From the NCBI GenBank assembly GCA_017428625.1, contig JAFRQM010000042.1, positions 1 through 64,000 of the forward strand: DNA of 64,000 bases. Direction: 5' to 3'. The position numbers and the translations under genes are program-made. Below are positions 53,147 to 60,820 of this stretch, one piece after another (positions within the stretch are counted from its first letter, which is position 1; every line of letters starts with the position of its first letter). The DNA comes from Clostridia bacterium (lineage in GTDB: Bacteria; Bacillota; Clostridia; Oscillospirales; Acutalibacteraceae). The notes beneath the pieces are model-generated. The model was not told the DNA's origin, did not search any database, and saw only the letters and a program-made list of their open reading frames with translations.

Positions 53147-54907
53147 TTAACCTTCATAGGGTATGTTTACCCACGGGAACAGCCAGTCAAGTGTGATTGA
53201 ATAGAACACTTTGCGGAAAAGATTCACAAACCAGTATCCTATGGGATAAGTTACCTTTGAAACAATGGATGAATTGGGAACAAGCTGTGACTCGCTCGCG
53301 CCGCAGATAACGCAGGTGCGCGTTATTGTTTCATCTTCAACGAACGATTCCCAGAATGTGCGGTTGTCTTCGGTTTGCCAGTCGCCGTAAAGATGATAGC
53401 CGTATTCCGTTTTGCCGCAGTCGGAACAGGCTCTCTCGTGCGTGACTCCGTCTTTGCAGTCGTGCCATGCGCCGAATGTGTGACCGGTTGCGAATGTTTC
53501 ATCCTCCGCATAGCTGTAGCCGCATATTGTGCAGGTGTAACTTGAAGAACCGCCGTTTTCGCAGGTTGCCGCCGTTGTCTGAACATCATAAGCGCAGTTT
53601 GCTTTCTGAACATCGCCGCAACGGTCGCAGGTGCGGGAGTGTGTGCCGTCTTTATTCATTGCCCATGGGGAATAGTTGTGGCCGAGAGGTTCGAGCGTGC
53701 TTGTTGCGTAAACGGCGTCGCACTTTGCGCAAACCGTTTCGGTCTCGCCCGATGTAAGGCAACCGGCGGGCTTGACTATTCTTGTATAGCCCTCGGAATG
53801 CTCGTGCTTATAGAAAATCTTTGTTTCGAGTTTGACATTGCAGATTGAGCAGTATCTTGTCATCTGACCATACATCTGACCGTTCTCATCAACAACATTG
53901 ACGTTGGGTTCGAAATCGATTTTCCATACGCCGTCATCGTGACCGGTTGATTCTATGGTTTCCGTCCGGTAAACAACACCGCAGCGCTCGCAGGTGCACA
54001 CCTTCTCACCGTCGGTAAGGCAGGTTGCTTCCCTGTTTACGGTCCAGATGTCGCCTGTATGACCGAGCGGCTCTATTGTTTTTTTATCAATGACTTCACC
54101 GCATCTTGTGCAATAGCAGCGTTCCTCGCCCGATGAAGTGCAGTCGGCGATTTTGCTCTTGCACCATACGCTTTCGGCGTGACCGAGCGCGTCAACACTG
54201 CGAGTGCCCGTTATTGTTCCGCAGGTTGCGCAGTAGCCCGTTTCTTCACCTGCGGCAGTGCAGGTTGCAGGAGTGGTTATTGCCCATACTGAGCCGGCTT
54301 CGTCGGTATGGCCTGTGGGAGCAATCTCAGTTGTTGTGTAGCACGCCTGGCAGTCTGCGCAGAATGTGCCTTTCTGACCATAGGCGGTGCAGGTTGCTTC
54401 TTTAAGGGTAGCCGTGTATCCCGGTCTGTGAGAGTGGGCAAGGAAACTCTTTGTTTCAAGAACATAGCCGCACTTCTTGCAGTAGCGGCTCATCTGACCG
54501 TTATGTTCGGTGGTGGCTTCAAAATCGACCTTCCAGACGCCGGAGTCATGACCGGTTTTTGAAATTGTTTCAACCTTGGTCGGAGCGCCGCATCTCGAGC
54601 AGGTTGTAACCTTCTGACCGTCCTGTGTGCAGGTGGGCATCTGCGTAATTACGGCGAAACTGTTCGGAGAGTGACCGAGTGCGTCGGTGTATTCATACTT
54701 GCTTTCGCCGCAAATTGTGCAGGTATATTGATAATACCCTTTTGTTGTGCAGGTGGCAGGATAATAAAACTTTACTATCTGCACATACTCGTTGTTGTGC
54801 GCTGTGTGGTTCCAGTCCGCCGAGGTTTCAACAGGCGCAAAGCCTGTTACGAGAGCGCCCATACACATTATCAGTGCAAGAGCGCAGGACAAGATTTTTT
54901 TGGACAT
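53147..54907 (-). CDS. Secreted Cys/His-repeat protein, companion of the giant surface protein
   Basis: 586 residues. The second ATG (54907) is preferred because it is six bases after AAGGAGG, while the first ATG abuts it. A signal peptide (ILSCALALIMCMGALVTGFA) is followed by about 13 C-x2-C units of the same kind as in the next gene, for example PATCTAAGEETGYCATCG. The units end in G-H or H-x-H. It has no TED or VWA. The C-terminus PIGYWFVNLFRKVFYSI then a Trp/Pro-rich end resembles the tail of the giant protein. The units could bind zinc or form disulfide-linked stalks; sequence does not decide. It is first in the two-gene operon. Confidence 0.8.
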   Translation of the reverse strand: MSKKILSCALALIMCMGALVTGFAPVETSADWNHTAHNNEYVQIVKFYYPATCTTKGYYQYTCTICGESKYEYTDALGHSPNSFAVITQMPTCTQDGQKVTTCSRCGAPTKVETISKTGHDSGVWKVDFEATTEHNGQMSRYCKKCGYVLETKSFLAHSHRPGYTATLKEATCTAYGQKGTFCADCQACYTTTEIAPTGHTDEAGSVWAITTPATCTAAGEETGYCATCGTITGTRSVDALGHAESVWCKSKIADCTSSGEERCYCTRCGEVIDKKTIEPLGHTGDIWTVNREATCLTDGEKVCTCERCGVVYRTETIESTGHDDGVWKIDFEPNVNVVDENGQMYGQMTRYCSICNVKLETKIFYKHEHSEGYTRIVKPAGCLTSGETETVCAKCDAVYATSTLEPLGHNYSPWAMNKDGTHSRTCDRCGDVQKANCAYDVQTTAATCENGGSSSYTCTICGYSYAEDETFATGHTFGAWHDCKDGVTHERACSDCGKTEYGYHLYGDWQTEDNRTFWESFVEDETITRTCVICGASESQLVPNSSIVSKVTYPIGYWFVNLFRKVFYSITLDWLFPWVNIPYEG

Positions 54908-54977
54908 TTGCATCCTCCTTCAAAATAACACCTTGAGAAAACAATCCCCTCCGGTGAATAATTACTGTTATGTCAAG

Positions 54978-55008
54978 CGCTTTTGTAAAAACGCTTTTGT
55001 AAAAACGC
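54978..55008. repeat. Tandem 14-bp repeat upstream of the surface operon
   Basis: CGCTTTTGTAAAAA occurs twice head to tail (54978-54991, 54992-55005), followed by a third CGC. It lies 70-100 bases before the first gene of the surface operon, a suitable place for a regulator to bind. Confidence 0.6.
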
Positions 55009-55134
55009 AAATAGTTCTTTTAAAACAATCTTCTATAGAATAAGATTATATTATTTTGATTTTTATTCACTTTTTTTAGATCTTTTTTACAATTCATTAG
55101 AAATGTGAAGCACATAAAATATTAGAGCATTACT

Positions 55135-55162
55135 GTTTTAATGAACCGTTTTTTTATGTCAA
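55135..55162 (-). promoter_or_regulatory. Possible promoter of the surface-protein operon
   Basis: On the minus strand TTGACA (55157-55162), 16 bases, TAAAAC (55135-55140). This would give a leader of about 220 nt. Other A+T-rich candidates exist nearby. Confidence 0.35.
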
Positions 55163-55460
55163 AAGTTACACATAATGTTAATTGTAACGACATAAAGAAG
55201 TCTATCATAACCGCGACAAAAAATCAATATATTGTATGGTAATAAATATTAAGATTCTATTATGTTCTATATAATGTAGTATTAAAATTGTATTAATTAC
55301 CGATTAATTAGTTGACTTCACGGATTTTTCACATTTTATTTGTTAAGTTTTTGTTATTTTTACCCGATTTTACATTTTCAAAAGAAGTGTTCTGAAAGCG
55401 GTAGTCTGCCGACGCTGAAGCGGTTATTTTATAAAACAGACAGTTTTTTAAAATTGGGTG

Positions 55461-55489
55461 TTGATTTTTTGATTTTTTTGTGATAATAT
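55461..55489 (+). promoter_or_regulatory. Promoter of tRNA-Arg
   Basis: TTGATT (55461-55466), 17 bases, TAATAT (55484-55489), 18 bases before the tRNA 5' end. Confidence 0.65.
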
Positions 55490-55507
55490 ACTCGGGCAAT
55501 AAGAAAT

Positions 55508-55584
55508 GCGCCGGTAGCTCAGCTGGATAGAGTGTTTGGCTACGAACCAAAAGGTCGGGGGTTCGAATCCCTTCCGGCGTGCCA
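55508..55584 (+). tRNA. tRNA-Arg (anticodon ACG)
   Basis: 77 nt including an encoded CCA. The acceptor GCGCCGG pairs with CCGGCGT (one G-U), D-arm GCTC...GAGT, anticodon stem TTTGG/CCAAA with loop CTACGAA giving anticodon ACG, and T-arm GGGGG-TTCGAAT-CCCTT (two G-U pairs). ACG is read as ICG after deamination and decodes CGU, CGC and CGA. Confidence 0.95.
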
Positions 55585-55776
55585 TGAAAACAGTTCACCC
55601 ATCGGGTGGGCTGTTTTTATTTGGGATTCGAACCCTGAGAGGGTGAGCGGCGTTAAGCAAACAGTCCTGTGAACTGTTTGCAGCCGCGAAGTCTGAGGCG
55701 GGTGCTGTTGCACGGCAACGGCCGCCGAGGACGCAAGGATTTGCACAGCAAAGACTTATTCCTTCCGGCGTGCCAT
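55570..55776. repeat. Duplicated tRNA 3' end bounding a 175-bp segment
   Basis: The 16 bases CCTTCCGGCGTGCCAT at 55570-55585 (tRNA 3' end) recur exactly at 55761-55776. The segment between has a T-arm-like GGATTCGAACCC in reverse orientation and a hairpin ACAGTCCTGTGAACTGT. A direct repeat of a tRNA 3' end is what site-specific integration or a tRNA-linked duplication leaves. No integrase or gene is inside. Confidence 0.6.
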
Positions 55777-55808
55777 AAAAAATCCCCGTCATTTGACGGG
55801 GATTTTTC
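55777..55808 (+). terminator. Terminator downstream of the tRNA region
   Basis: AAAAATCCCCGTC pairs perfectly with GACGGGGATTTTT around ATTT. It works on either strand. Bases 55809-55897 hold nothing recognisable. Confidence 0.85.
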
Positions 55809-55897
55809 AGTTATATTCGCCTGCGGCGAGTTATACTGCGCTGTAGTTATATTTGTTCTTCGGACGAGTGATCTGACTGTATAAAACAGCATCGAAA

Positions 55898-55927
55898 CAA
55901 AAAACGGCCCGAATAAGCCGTTTTTTC
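55898..55927. terminator. Terminator after the HTH/zinc-ribbon gene
   Basis: AAAAACGGC and GCCGTTTTT pair around CCGAATAA, with A and T runs on the two sides, 13 bases past the gene's stop. Confidence 0.8.
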
Positions 55928-55939
55928 TGCATTTTGATG

Positions 55940-56704
55940 TTATCTTTTCTTATAGAGCACGAGTTCCGGGTTTTTACCTTCGGCTTCGTATGTGCAGATA
56001 AGAATAAAATCCATATTCGCAAGCACGCCGAAGCAGCGGTCTCCTCCGAAAACAGGCTCAAGCTGAGTGCCGAGATAAGTTGTGCCGTCGTCAAGAAATT
56101 TTGCCTTTGTTCCGTTGGGGAGAGGGTATTCGAGGTTGACATAAGCGCCGACAAGGGCATTGAGGTTTTCGACTTTCGGCATACCTTCAATATTGAGCTC
56201 GTTTATTTCTTCAATTAACTGTTTTTTGAATTTGTCGAACTGACCGTTATCGCTCAGTTCTTCATATTTTTTCCAGTAATTCAGAGTCGGCAGTTTTTCT
56301 TTCATATAGGCGCGCGCCTGCTCTTCGGAAAAGCCTTGCTTTGCCATATGAACCACGCATACATCAATGAGGTCATCCATATTGCTGTAGGTGTATGTTC
56401 CGTCGGCGTAGCACCATTTGCAGTAATCTTCATTGAGGGAGCCGTCTTTGTTTCTGCCGATTATTTCATCATCAAGCGGCATACCGCAGCACTGGCAGAT
56501 GAGTTTGTTCGGCGCGCCGAGCAAAGTGTTGATTGAGACATTAAACAGATTTGAGAGCAATTTGAGCGTTTCGGTGTTGGGCACCGTTTCGCCGTTCTCC
56601 CAACGAGAGACCGCCTGACGGGTAACATAAACCTTTTCAGCAAGGTCATCCTGCGAAAGCCCGTTTTTTGTTCTGAGTTTATATATTACATCTTTTGTAT
56701 TCAT
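55940..56704 (-). CDS. XRE-family HTH regulator with zinc ribbon
   Basis: 254 residues. Residues 5-60 form a Cro/C1 helix-turn-helix (LRTKNGLSQDDLAEKVYVTR then QAVSRWENGE). A putative zinc ribbon follows (CQCCGMPLDDEIIGRN then EDYCKWCYADGTYTY, about 72-105), as in a family often found next to HTH domains. The C-terminal 130 residues are unassigned; they may sense a ligand and resemble small-molecule-binding modules only in size. The gene follows the ABC exporter by 72 bases and has its own promoter overlapped by an inverted repeat, so it is probably self-regulated. Confidence 0.82.
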   Translation of the reverse strand: MNTKDVIYKLRTKNGLSQDDLAEKVYVTRQAVSRWENGETVPNTETLKLLSNLFNVSINTLLGAPNKLICQCCGMPLDDEIIGRNKDGSLNEDYCKWCYADGTYTYSNMDDLIDVCVVHMAKQGFSEEQARAYMKEKLPTLNYWKKYEELSDNGQFDKFKKQLIEEINELNIEGMPKVENLNALVGAYVNLEYPLPNGTKAKFLDDGTTYLGTQLEPVFGGDRCFGVLANMDFILICTYEAEGKNPELVLYKKR

Positions 56705-56710
56705 AAAAAC

Positions 56711-56754
56711 ACCTCCGTGCTGAACATTCTAACACGGAGGTATTTTTTATTCAA
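56711..56754 (-). promoter_or_regulatory. Promoter with overlapping inverted-repeat operator
   Basis: On the minus strand TTGAAT (56749-56754), 17 bases, TAGAAT (56726-56731). ACCTCCGTG and its inverse CACGGAGGT (56711-56719, 56733-56741) flank the -10 with 13 bases between. In read-through RNA from the ABC gene the same repeat makes a hairpin followed by GUUUUUAUG, a terminator that also hides the HTH ribosome site. A transcript started here contains only one arm and leaves that site free. Confidence 0.6.
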
Positions 56755-56776
56755 GCAACTGCCTGTTGCTTTGATA

Positions 56777-58489
56777 TTATTCCCTGAACTGCTGGTTATA
56801 TAGCTGTTCGTATATGCCTTTTTGAGCCATAAGCTCGTCGTGTGTGCCCTGCTCGATTATTACACCTTTGTCAATTACCGCGATTTCATCGGCGTTCTTG
56901 ATTGTTGAAAGGCGGTGCGCCACAACTATTGTTGTTCTGCCGACGCACAGGTCGTCAAGCGCCTGCTGAATAAGAATCTCCGTTGTGTTGTCGAGCGCGC
57001 TGGTTGCTTCATCAAGAATCAGTATAGGCGGGTTTTTGAGAAAAACTCTTGCTAAACACAGCCTCTGCTTCTGACCTCCCGACAGGCGTATTCCTCTCTC
57101 GCCTATCACGGTGTCATAGCCGTCGCTCATACTCATAATAAAGTCGTGGATGTTTGCCTTTTTTGCCGCTTCAACAACCTCTTCATCGGTTGCGTCGAGC
57201 CTGCCGTAAAGGATATTCTCACGCACGGTTGAATTGAAAAGGTAAATATCCTGCTGAACGATGCCGATATTGCGCCTTAACGATTCAAGAGTTATGTTTT
57301 CAATATTCTCGCCGTCAATGAGGATTTCGCCTTCACGCAGATTATAGAAATGCGGTATCAGGTGGCAGATGGTTGTTTTGCCGCCTCCGCTCGGCCCTAC
57401 AAGGGCGAATGTTCTGCCCGCTCCGATTCTGATGCTGATGCCGTTGAGAACATCTTTCTCATCGCCGTATCCGTATTCTACATTTCTGAATTCGATATCA
57501 CCTTTAAGGCGGGCAACCTCGTGCGCGTTTGCAGGATCGTGTTCCGGTTCGGTATCCATAACCTCGCAGAAGCGCTCAAAGCCTGCAATACCGTTCTGGA
57601 ACTGCTCCATAAAACGGATGAGCGTGTTTATGGGAGAGAGAAAAATGTTGATTGAAACAATAAACGCGGAATAATCGGCAAAACCGATGCTGCCGTTATA
57701 GAGAAACAGACCGCCTGCAATAAGCACAACAACATTGAAAACATCGGTGACAAAGGTTGATGATGAATTGAATGTTGCCATCGCTTTGTATGCAAGCCTG
57801 TTAGCTCTTTTGAAAAGCCCGAGACCGTCTGCGAATTTTTCCTTTTCCTTTTCGGCGTTCGTGAAGGATTTTGTAACTCTCACACCTGAAATGCTGCCCT
57901 CGAGAGCCGCGTTTATAACCGCCTCGGATTTGTTTCTCTCTTTGAACGCGGTTCTCATACGCTTGCGCGTGAAAACCGAAACGCCCACGAGAAACGGCAC
58001 GCAGGAGAAGACGATAAGTGTCAGCGGCAGATTTATCATTGAAAGATATATAAACGAAAGCACTATTGAAACGGAACTGACAATAATGTTTTCGGGACCG
58101 TGGTGGGCAAGTTCAACCACATCAAAAAGATCTCTTGTCATTCTTGACATTATTTTGCCCGTTTCGTGGCTGTCATAAAAACTGAACGGCAGTTTTTCGA
58201 GATGATCGAACATATCGGCGCGCATACGCATCTGCATTTCGACGCCCATCATATGCCCTTTATACTGAATAAAATAATTCAGACCCATCCTGACAAGGTA
58301 AAGTGCAAGCAGTGTGAGACCGCCCGCCACAATCAGGCAGTATTGCCTGCCCGGAATAAGTGTGCCGAGCATTGTGCGCGTGATGACGGGATAAAGAAGA
58401 CCGATAAACGCCACCAGGAGCGATGCGCACATATCGGCGGCGAAAAGTTTTTTGTGAGGTCTATAATATTCAAGAAATCTTTTTATCAT
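56777..58489 (-). CDS. ABC exporter, fused permease and ATPase
   Basis: 570 residues. An N-terminal six-helix exporter domain (about 1-310) is followed by the ATPase: Walker A GPSGGGKTTICHL, Q-loop IGIVQQDIYLF, signature LSGGQKQRLCLAR, Walker B PPILILDEATSALD and H-loop VVAHRLSTI. It would work as a homodimer exporting lipids, peptides or drugs; the substrate is not predictable. It has its own promoter, divergent from the PHP gene. The HTH regulator just downstream may control it. Confidence 0.9.
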   Translation of the reverse strand: MIKRFLEYYRPHKKLFAADMCASLLVAFIGLLYPVITRTMLGTLIPGRQYCLIVAGGLTLLALYLVRMGLNYFIQYKGHMMGVEMQMRMRADMFDHLEKLPFSFYDSHETGKIMSRMTRDLFDVVELAHHGPENIIVSSVSIVLSFIYLSMINLPLTLIVFSCVPFLVGVSVFTRKRMRTAFKERNKSEAVINAALEGSISGVRVTKSFTNAEKEKEKFADGLGLFKRANRLAYKAMATFNSSSTFVTDVFNVVVLIAGGLFLYNGSIGFADYSAFIVSINIFLSPINTLIRFMEQFQNGIAGFERFCEVMDTEPEHDPANAHEVARLKGDIEFRNVEYGYGDEKDVLNGISIRIGAGRTFALVGPSGGGKTTICHLIPHFYNLREGEILIDGENIENITLESLRRNIGIVQQDIYLFNSTVRENILYGRLDATDEEVVEAAKKANIHDFIMSMSDGYDTVIGERGIRLSGGQKQRLCLARVFLKNPPILILDEATSALDNTTEILIQQALDDLCVGRTTIVVAHRLSTIKNADEIAVIDKGVIIEQGTHDELMAQKGIYEQLYNQQFRE

Positions 58490-58522
58490 TGTTTTTTACC
58501 TTTTCAAAAATGCTCATACAGA

Positions 58523-58551
58523 ATTTTACAACATTGAAAAACAATAATCAA
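58523..58551 (-). promoter_or_regulatory. Promoter of the ABC exporter gene
   Basis: On the minus strand TTGATT (58546-58551), 17 bases, TAAAAT (58523-58528). Confidence 0.65.
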
Positions 58552-58565
58552 GCGCAGTTTTTAAC

Positions 58566-58594
58566 TTGACGGAACAAAGCGTAAATATTATAAT
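58566..58594 (+). promoter_or_regulatory. Promoter of the PHP phosphatase and desulfoferrodoxin genes
   Basis: TTGACG (58566-58571), 17 bases, TATAAT (58589-58594), 31 bases before the start. Confidence 0.75.
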
Positions 58595-58625
58595 TCAAAT
58601 AACAAATATTTATGAAGGCGTTTTT

Positions 58626-59420
58626 ATGTTCAACAACAATTTTCATACCCACACCCGTTACTGCGACGGTAAAAACACGCCCGAAGAAATGGTGCTCTCC
58701 GCCATTGAACTCGGTTTTGACTCGCTCGGTTTTTCGGGGCACGCATTCACGGATATTGACCTGAGTTATTGTATGACCCCCGAAAAAACAGAGGAATATA
58801 TCGCAGAAATCAACGCGCTCAAAAAGAAATACGCGGGCAGAATAAACATTTATTGCGGAGCGGAACTCGACATTTTTTCGCCGGACATCGGTTTTGATTA
58901 TGATTACACCATAGGCTCGGTGCATTATATTTTCACCGACGGCGAATACCCTCCCGTTGACAGCAGTGCTGAAATTCAGCTTGAAACGGCTGAAAAGCAT
59001 TTCGACGGTGACTATATGAGCTATGCCGAAAAATATTTTGAAACCGTTTCGCATGTTGCCGTAAAACTGAAGCCCGATATTATAGGCCATTTTGACCTTA
59101 TCTCCAAATTCAACGAAGATGACTGTATGTTTGACTCGCATAACCCGAGATATATCAGAGCGTGGCAGGAGGCGGCGCTTGAACTTATCGGAGCGGGGAT
59201 TCCGTTTGAAATCAACACGGGCGCGATAGCGAGAGGGGCGAGAAAGACGCCCTACCCTTCGCTTGAAATCGCTGAATTCATAAACGGCAACGGCGGTTTT
59301 TTCATTGTAACCTCCGACTGCCATAGCAGAGACTGCCTTGACTGCGAGTTTGATTATGTAAAAGAAAAATATTCCCGTTTCAATCTTGTTGATTTTGAAC
59401 CCGGGAAAAATAATAACTGA
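58626..59420 (+). CDS. PHP-domain histidinol-phosphatase-like protein
   Basis: 264 residues, the size of HisK-type histidinol phosphatases. The PHP motifs are FHTHTRYCDG, LGFSGHAFTD, GAELDIFSP, GSVHYIF, GHFDLISKF, FEINTGAIARGARK and SDCHSRDC, giving a full set of metal ligands. It may hydrolyse histidinol phosphate, but no other his genes are present and related PHP proteins act on other phosphoesters. The ATG at 58626 follows GAAGGCG, and longer frames reach into the promoter. Confidence 0.85.
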   Translation: MFNNNFHTHTRYCDGKNTPEEMVLSAIELGFDSLGFSGHAFTDIDLSYCMTPEKTEEYIAEINALKKKYAGRINIYCGAELDIFSPDIGFDYDYTIGSVHYIFTDGEYPPVDSSAEIQLETAEKHFDGDYMSYAEKYFETVSHVAVKLKPDIIGHFDLISKFNEDDCMFDSHNPRYIRAWQEAALELIGAGIPFEINTGAIARGARKTPYPSLEIAEFINGNGGFFIVTSDCHSRDCLDCEFDYVKEKYSRFNLVDFEPGKNNN

Positions 59421-59433
59421 AAGGATGACGCTT

Positions 59434-59805
59434 ATGAAATTTTTTAAATGCTCACACTGCGGCAACATCATTGTTTTTATGGAGAACAAGGGCGTGCCCG
59501 TAATGTGCTGCGGTCAGAAGATGGAAGAACTTGTGCCCGGCTCTGTTGACGCGGCGGCTGAAAAACATGTACCGGTTATTGAGATTGAAGGCGACACCGT
59601 TACTGTCAAAGTCGGTGAGGTTGCACACCCGATGCTCCCCGAACACCACATTGCGTGGATTGTGCTTGAAACAAAGAACGGTTTTCAGAAAAAAGAGCTT
59701 GACCCGACGGGCGAGCCCTGCGTAAAATTCACGCTTAACGGCGACGAGGCTGTTGCCGCTTATGAGTATTGCAATCTTCACGGGCTGTGGAAAAAAGAAT
59801 TATAA
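59434..59805 (+). CDS. dfx: Desulfoferrodoxin (superoxide reductase)
   Basis: 123 residues, the usual size. The N-terminal desulforedoxin site is KCSHCGNIIV then VMCCGQK, four Cys for the Fe(SCys)4 centre. The catalytic neelaredoxin domain has VAHPMLPEHHIAWIVLE and YCNLHGLW, giving the four His and one Cys ligands. The Lys usual in the loop before the second His (EKH) reads PEH. It reduces superoxide to peroxide in the cytoplasm of anaerobes. The ATG at 59434 follows AAGGATG, 13 bases after the PHP gene, so the two are cotranscribed. Confidence 0.93.
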   Translation: MKFFKCSHCGNIIVFMENKGVPVMCCGQKMEELVPGSVDAAAEKHVPVIEIEGDTVTVKVGEVAHPMLPEHHIAWIVLETKNGFQKKELDPTGEPCVKFTLNGDEAVAAYEYCNLHGLWKKEL

Positions 59806-59822
59806 TTTAAATCCCGATTATT

Positions 59823-59860
59823 AAAAGGGCTTGCAGAAAACTCTGCAAGCCCTTTTATTT
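59823..59860. terminator. Bidirectional terminator after desulfoferrodoxin
   Basis: AAAAGGGCTTGCAG (59823-59836) pairs perfectly with CTGCAAGCCCTTTT (59843-59856) around AAAACT. It serves dfx and the convergent lipoprotein gene. Confidence 0.88.
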
Positions 59861-59878
59861 GTTTTTGATTACTTCAGA

Positions 59879-60793
59879 TTAATATTTGAAATCTTTAAAG
59901 GTAACGGTTGTGTCCGCTCTGCCTGTTGCCGTGCTGACCTTTGCGATTGTGTATTTAACATTGGAAAGGTTTGCGGCGAAGTTGAAGGAAACAACAAGGT
60001 TTTCAAGGTTGCCTGTCTCTGCGTCAACGACTGCCTTGACCTTGACGTTGCTGGTGTCAACTCTGACGGATTCAACGGATGCGCCGTCGGTGTTGTTAAG
60101 TGCATAATAGATGTTGGGAGCGCTCTTATAGTCGAACTCGCTCTTGTCGCCTGTGCCGACATAGACGCCTGTTCTGTTGATTGCCGCGTTTTCGCTGCCG
60201 CCGGATGTGCTTGAGCCGTTGTTTACGGTAAGTTCGATTGTGTATTTACCGTCTTTCTCTGTGCAGACAGCACTTGAAACATCACCGGCTGTAAGGGCTG
60301 CTTTGCTCATATAGTCGGCTTTGCCTTTGCTGTTTGTGTAGGTTTTTGTGCCTACGCCGAGGAAGTTGTTGACCGTTTCCTGAACGATGCCGATTTTAAG
60401 AACAGCGCCGCCGTCAAGGCTCTGGATGTTGGTAACTCTGGTTTTGCTGTAGCCGGCTTTTGCGCTGATGGCGTTGTTTACGGCGTCATTGTAAACCTTG
60501 AGAATTTCTTCTTTGCCTTCGGGAGCCTTTTTGGCTTCTGTAGTCTTTTCAACGGTTGTTTCTTCTGTTGTTTCTTCGGTGGGAGCTTCTGTGGATTCTT
60601 CTGCGGGAGTTGATTCGTCTGCCGAGGGTTCTTCAACCGGCGCTTCGGTTTCGTCTGTCGAGGGCTCTTCAACAGGTGCTTCAGTCACTGCGGTTGTTTC
60701 GGGTTCAACGGAGTTGTTGCCGCAGGATGCAAGGAAAACTACACAGCCTGCAGTAAGAGCGAGTGTGAGGATGATTGCGAGAACTTTTTTCAT
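59879..60793 (-). CDS. Lipoprotein with Glu/Thr-rich stalk, unknown function
   Basis: 304 residues. The signal sequence ends at lipobox LASC (Cys24). Residues 30-95 are an acidic stalk made of repeated E-A-P-V-E-E-P-S-type units. A C-terminal domain of about 200 residues follows, rich in Thr, Val and Asn and with one Cys, without recognised motifs. AAAGGAG precedes the ATG. It is 27 bases after the transpeptidase gene on the same strand, so it may be cotranscribed with the ftsW/PBP pair and act at the cell surface near them (inference). Confidence 0.75.
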   Translation of the reverse strand: MKKVLAIILTLALTAGCVVFLASCGNNSVEPETTAVTEAPVEEPSTDETEAPVEEPSADESTPAEESTEAPTEETTEETTVEKTTEAKKAPEGKEEILKVYNDAVNNAISAKAGYSKTRVTNIQSLDGGAVLKIGIVQETVNNFLGVGTKTYTNSKGKADYMSKAALTAGDVSSAVCTEKDGKYTIELTVNNGSSTSGGSENAAINRTGVYVGTGDKSEFDYKSAPNIYYALNNTDGASVESVRVDTSNVKVKAVVDAETGNLENLVVSFNFAANLSNVKYTIAKVSTATGRADTTVTFKDFKY

Positions 60794-60820
60794 TTTGTGC
60801 CTCTCCTTTAAATAAAATGA

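Larger units (their letters stand above)
54908..55507. other. 600-base A+T-rich intergenic region
   Basis: Markedly A+T-rich with no plausible gene. It holds a tandem 14-bp repeat, a GTTACA/TGTAAC inverted repeat (55165-55188), possible leftward promoters for the surface operon and the tRNA promoter. Reading frames across 55329-55507 are antisense to the tRNA and not genes. Confidence 0.6.

Noticed and set aside
48001..54700. Regular DNA-level repeats suggesting a CRISPR array
   Set aside because: The repeats are degenerate Cys/His protein units in one long frame, with no identical direct repeats or unique spacers, and no cas genes.
47668..54907. LPXTG sorting signal on the surface proteins
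   Set aside because: Neither C-terminus has LPXTG or the hydrophobic-plus-basic sorting tail; the ends are amphipathic and Cys- or Pro-containing.
55329..55598. Leftward frame containing GTPEGIRTPDLLVRSQTLYP
   Set aside because: It is antisense to tRNA-Arg; this peptide is a well-known false protein produced by translating the complement of tRNA genes.
55540..55892. Leftward frames with HAGRDSNPRPFGS and related sequences
   Set aside because: Also antisense to the tRNA and its duplicated 3' end; no ribosome site or coding signal.
58548..59489. 313-codon leftward frame opposite the PHP gene
   Set aside because: It covers the divergent promoters and the whole PHP gene, whose motifs are clear; no ribosome site.
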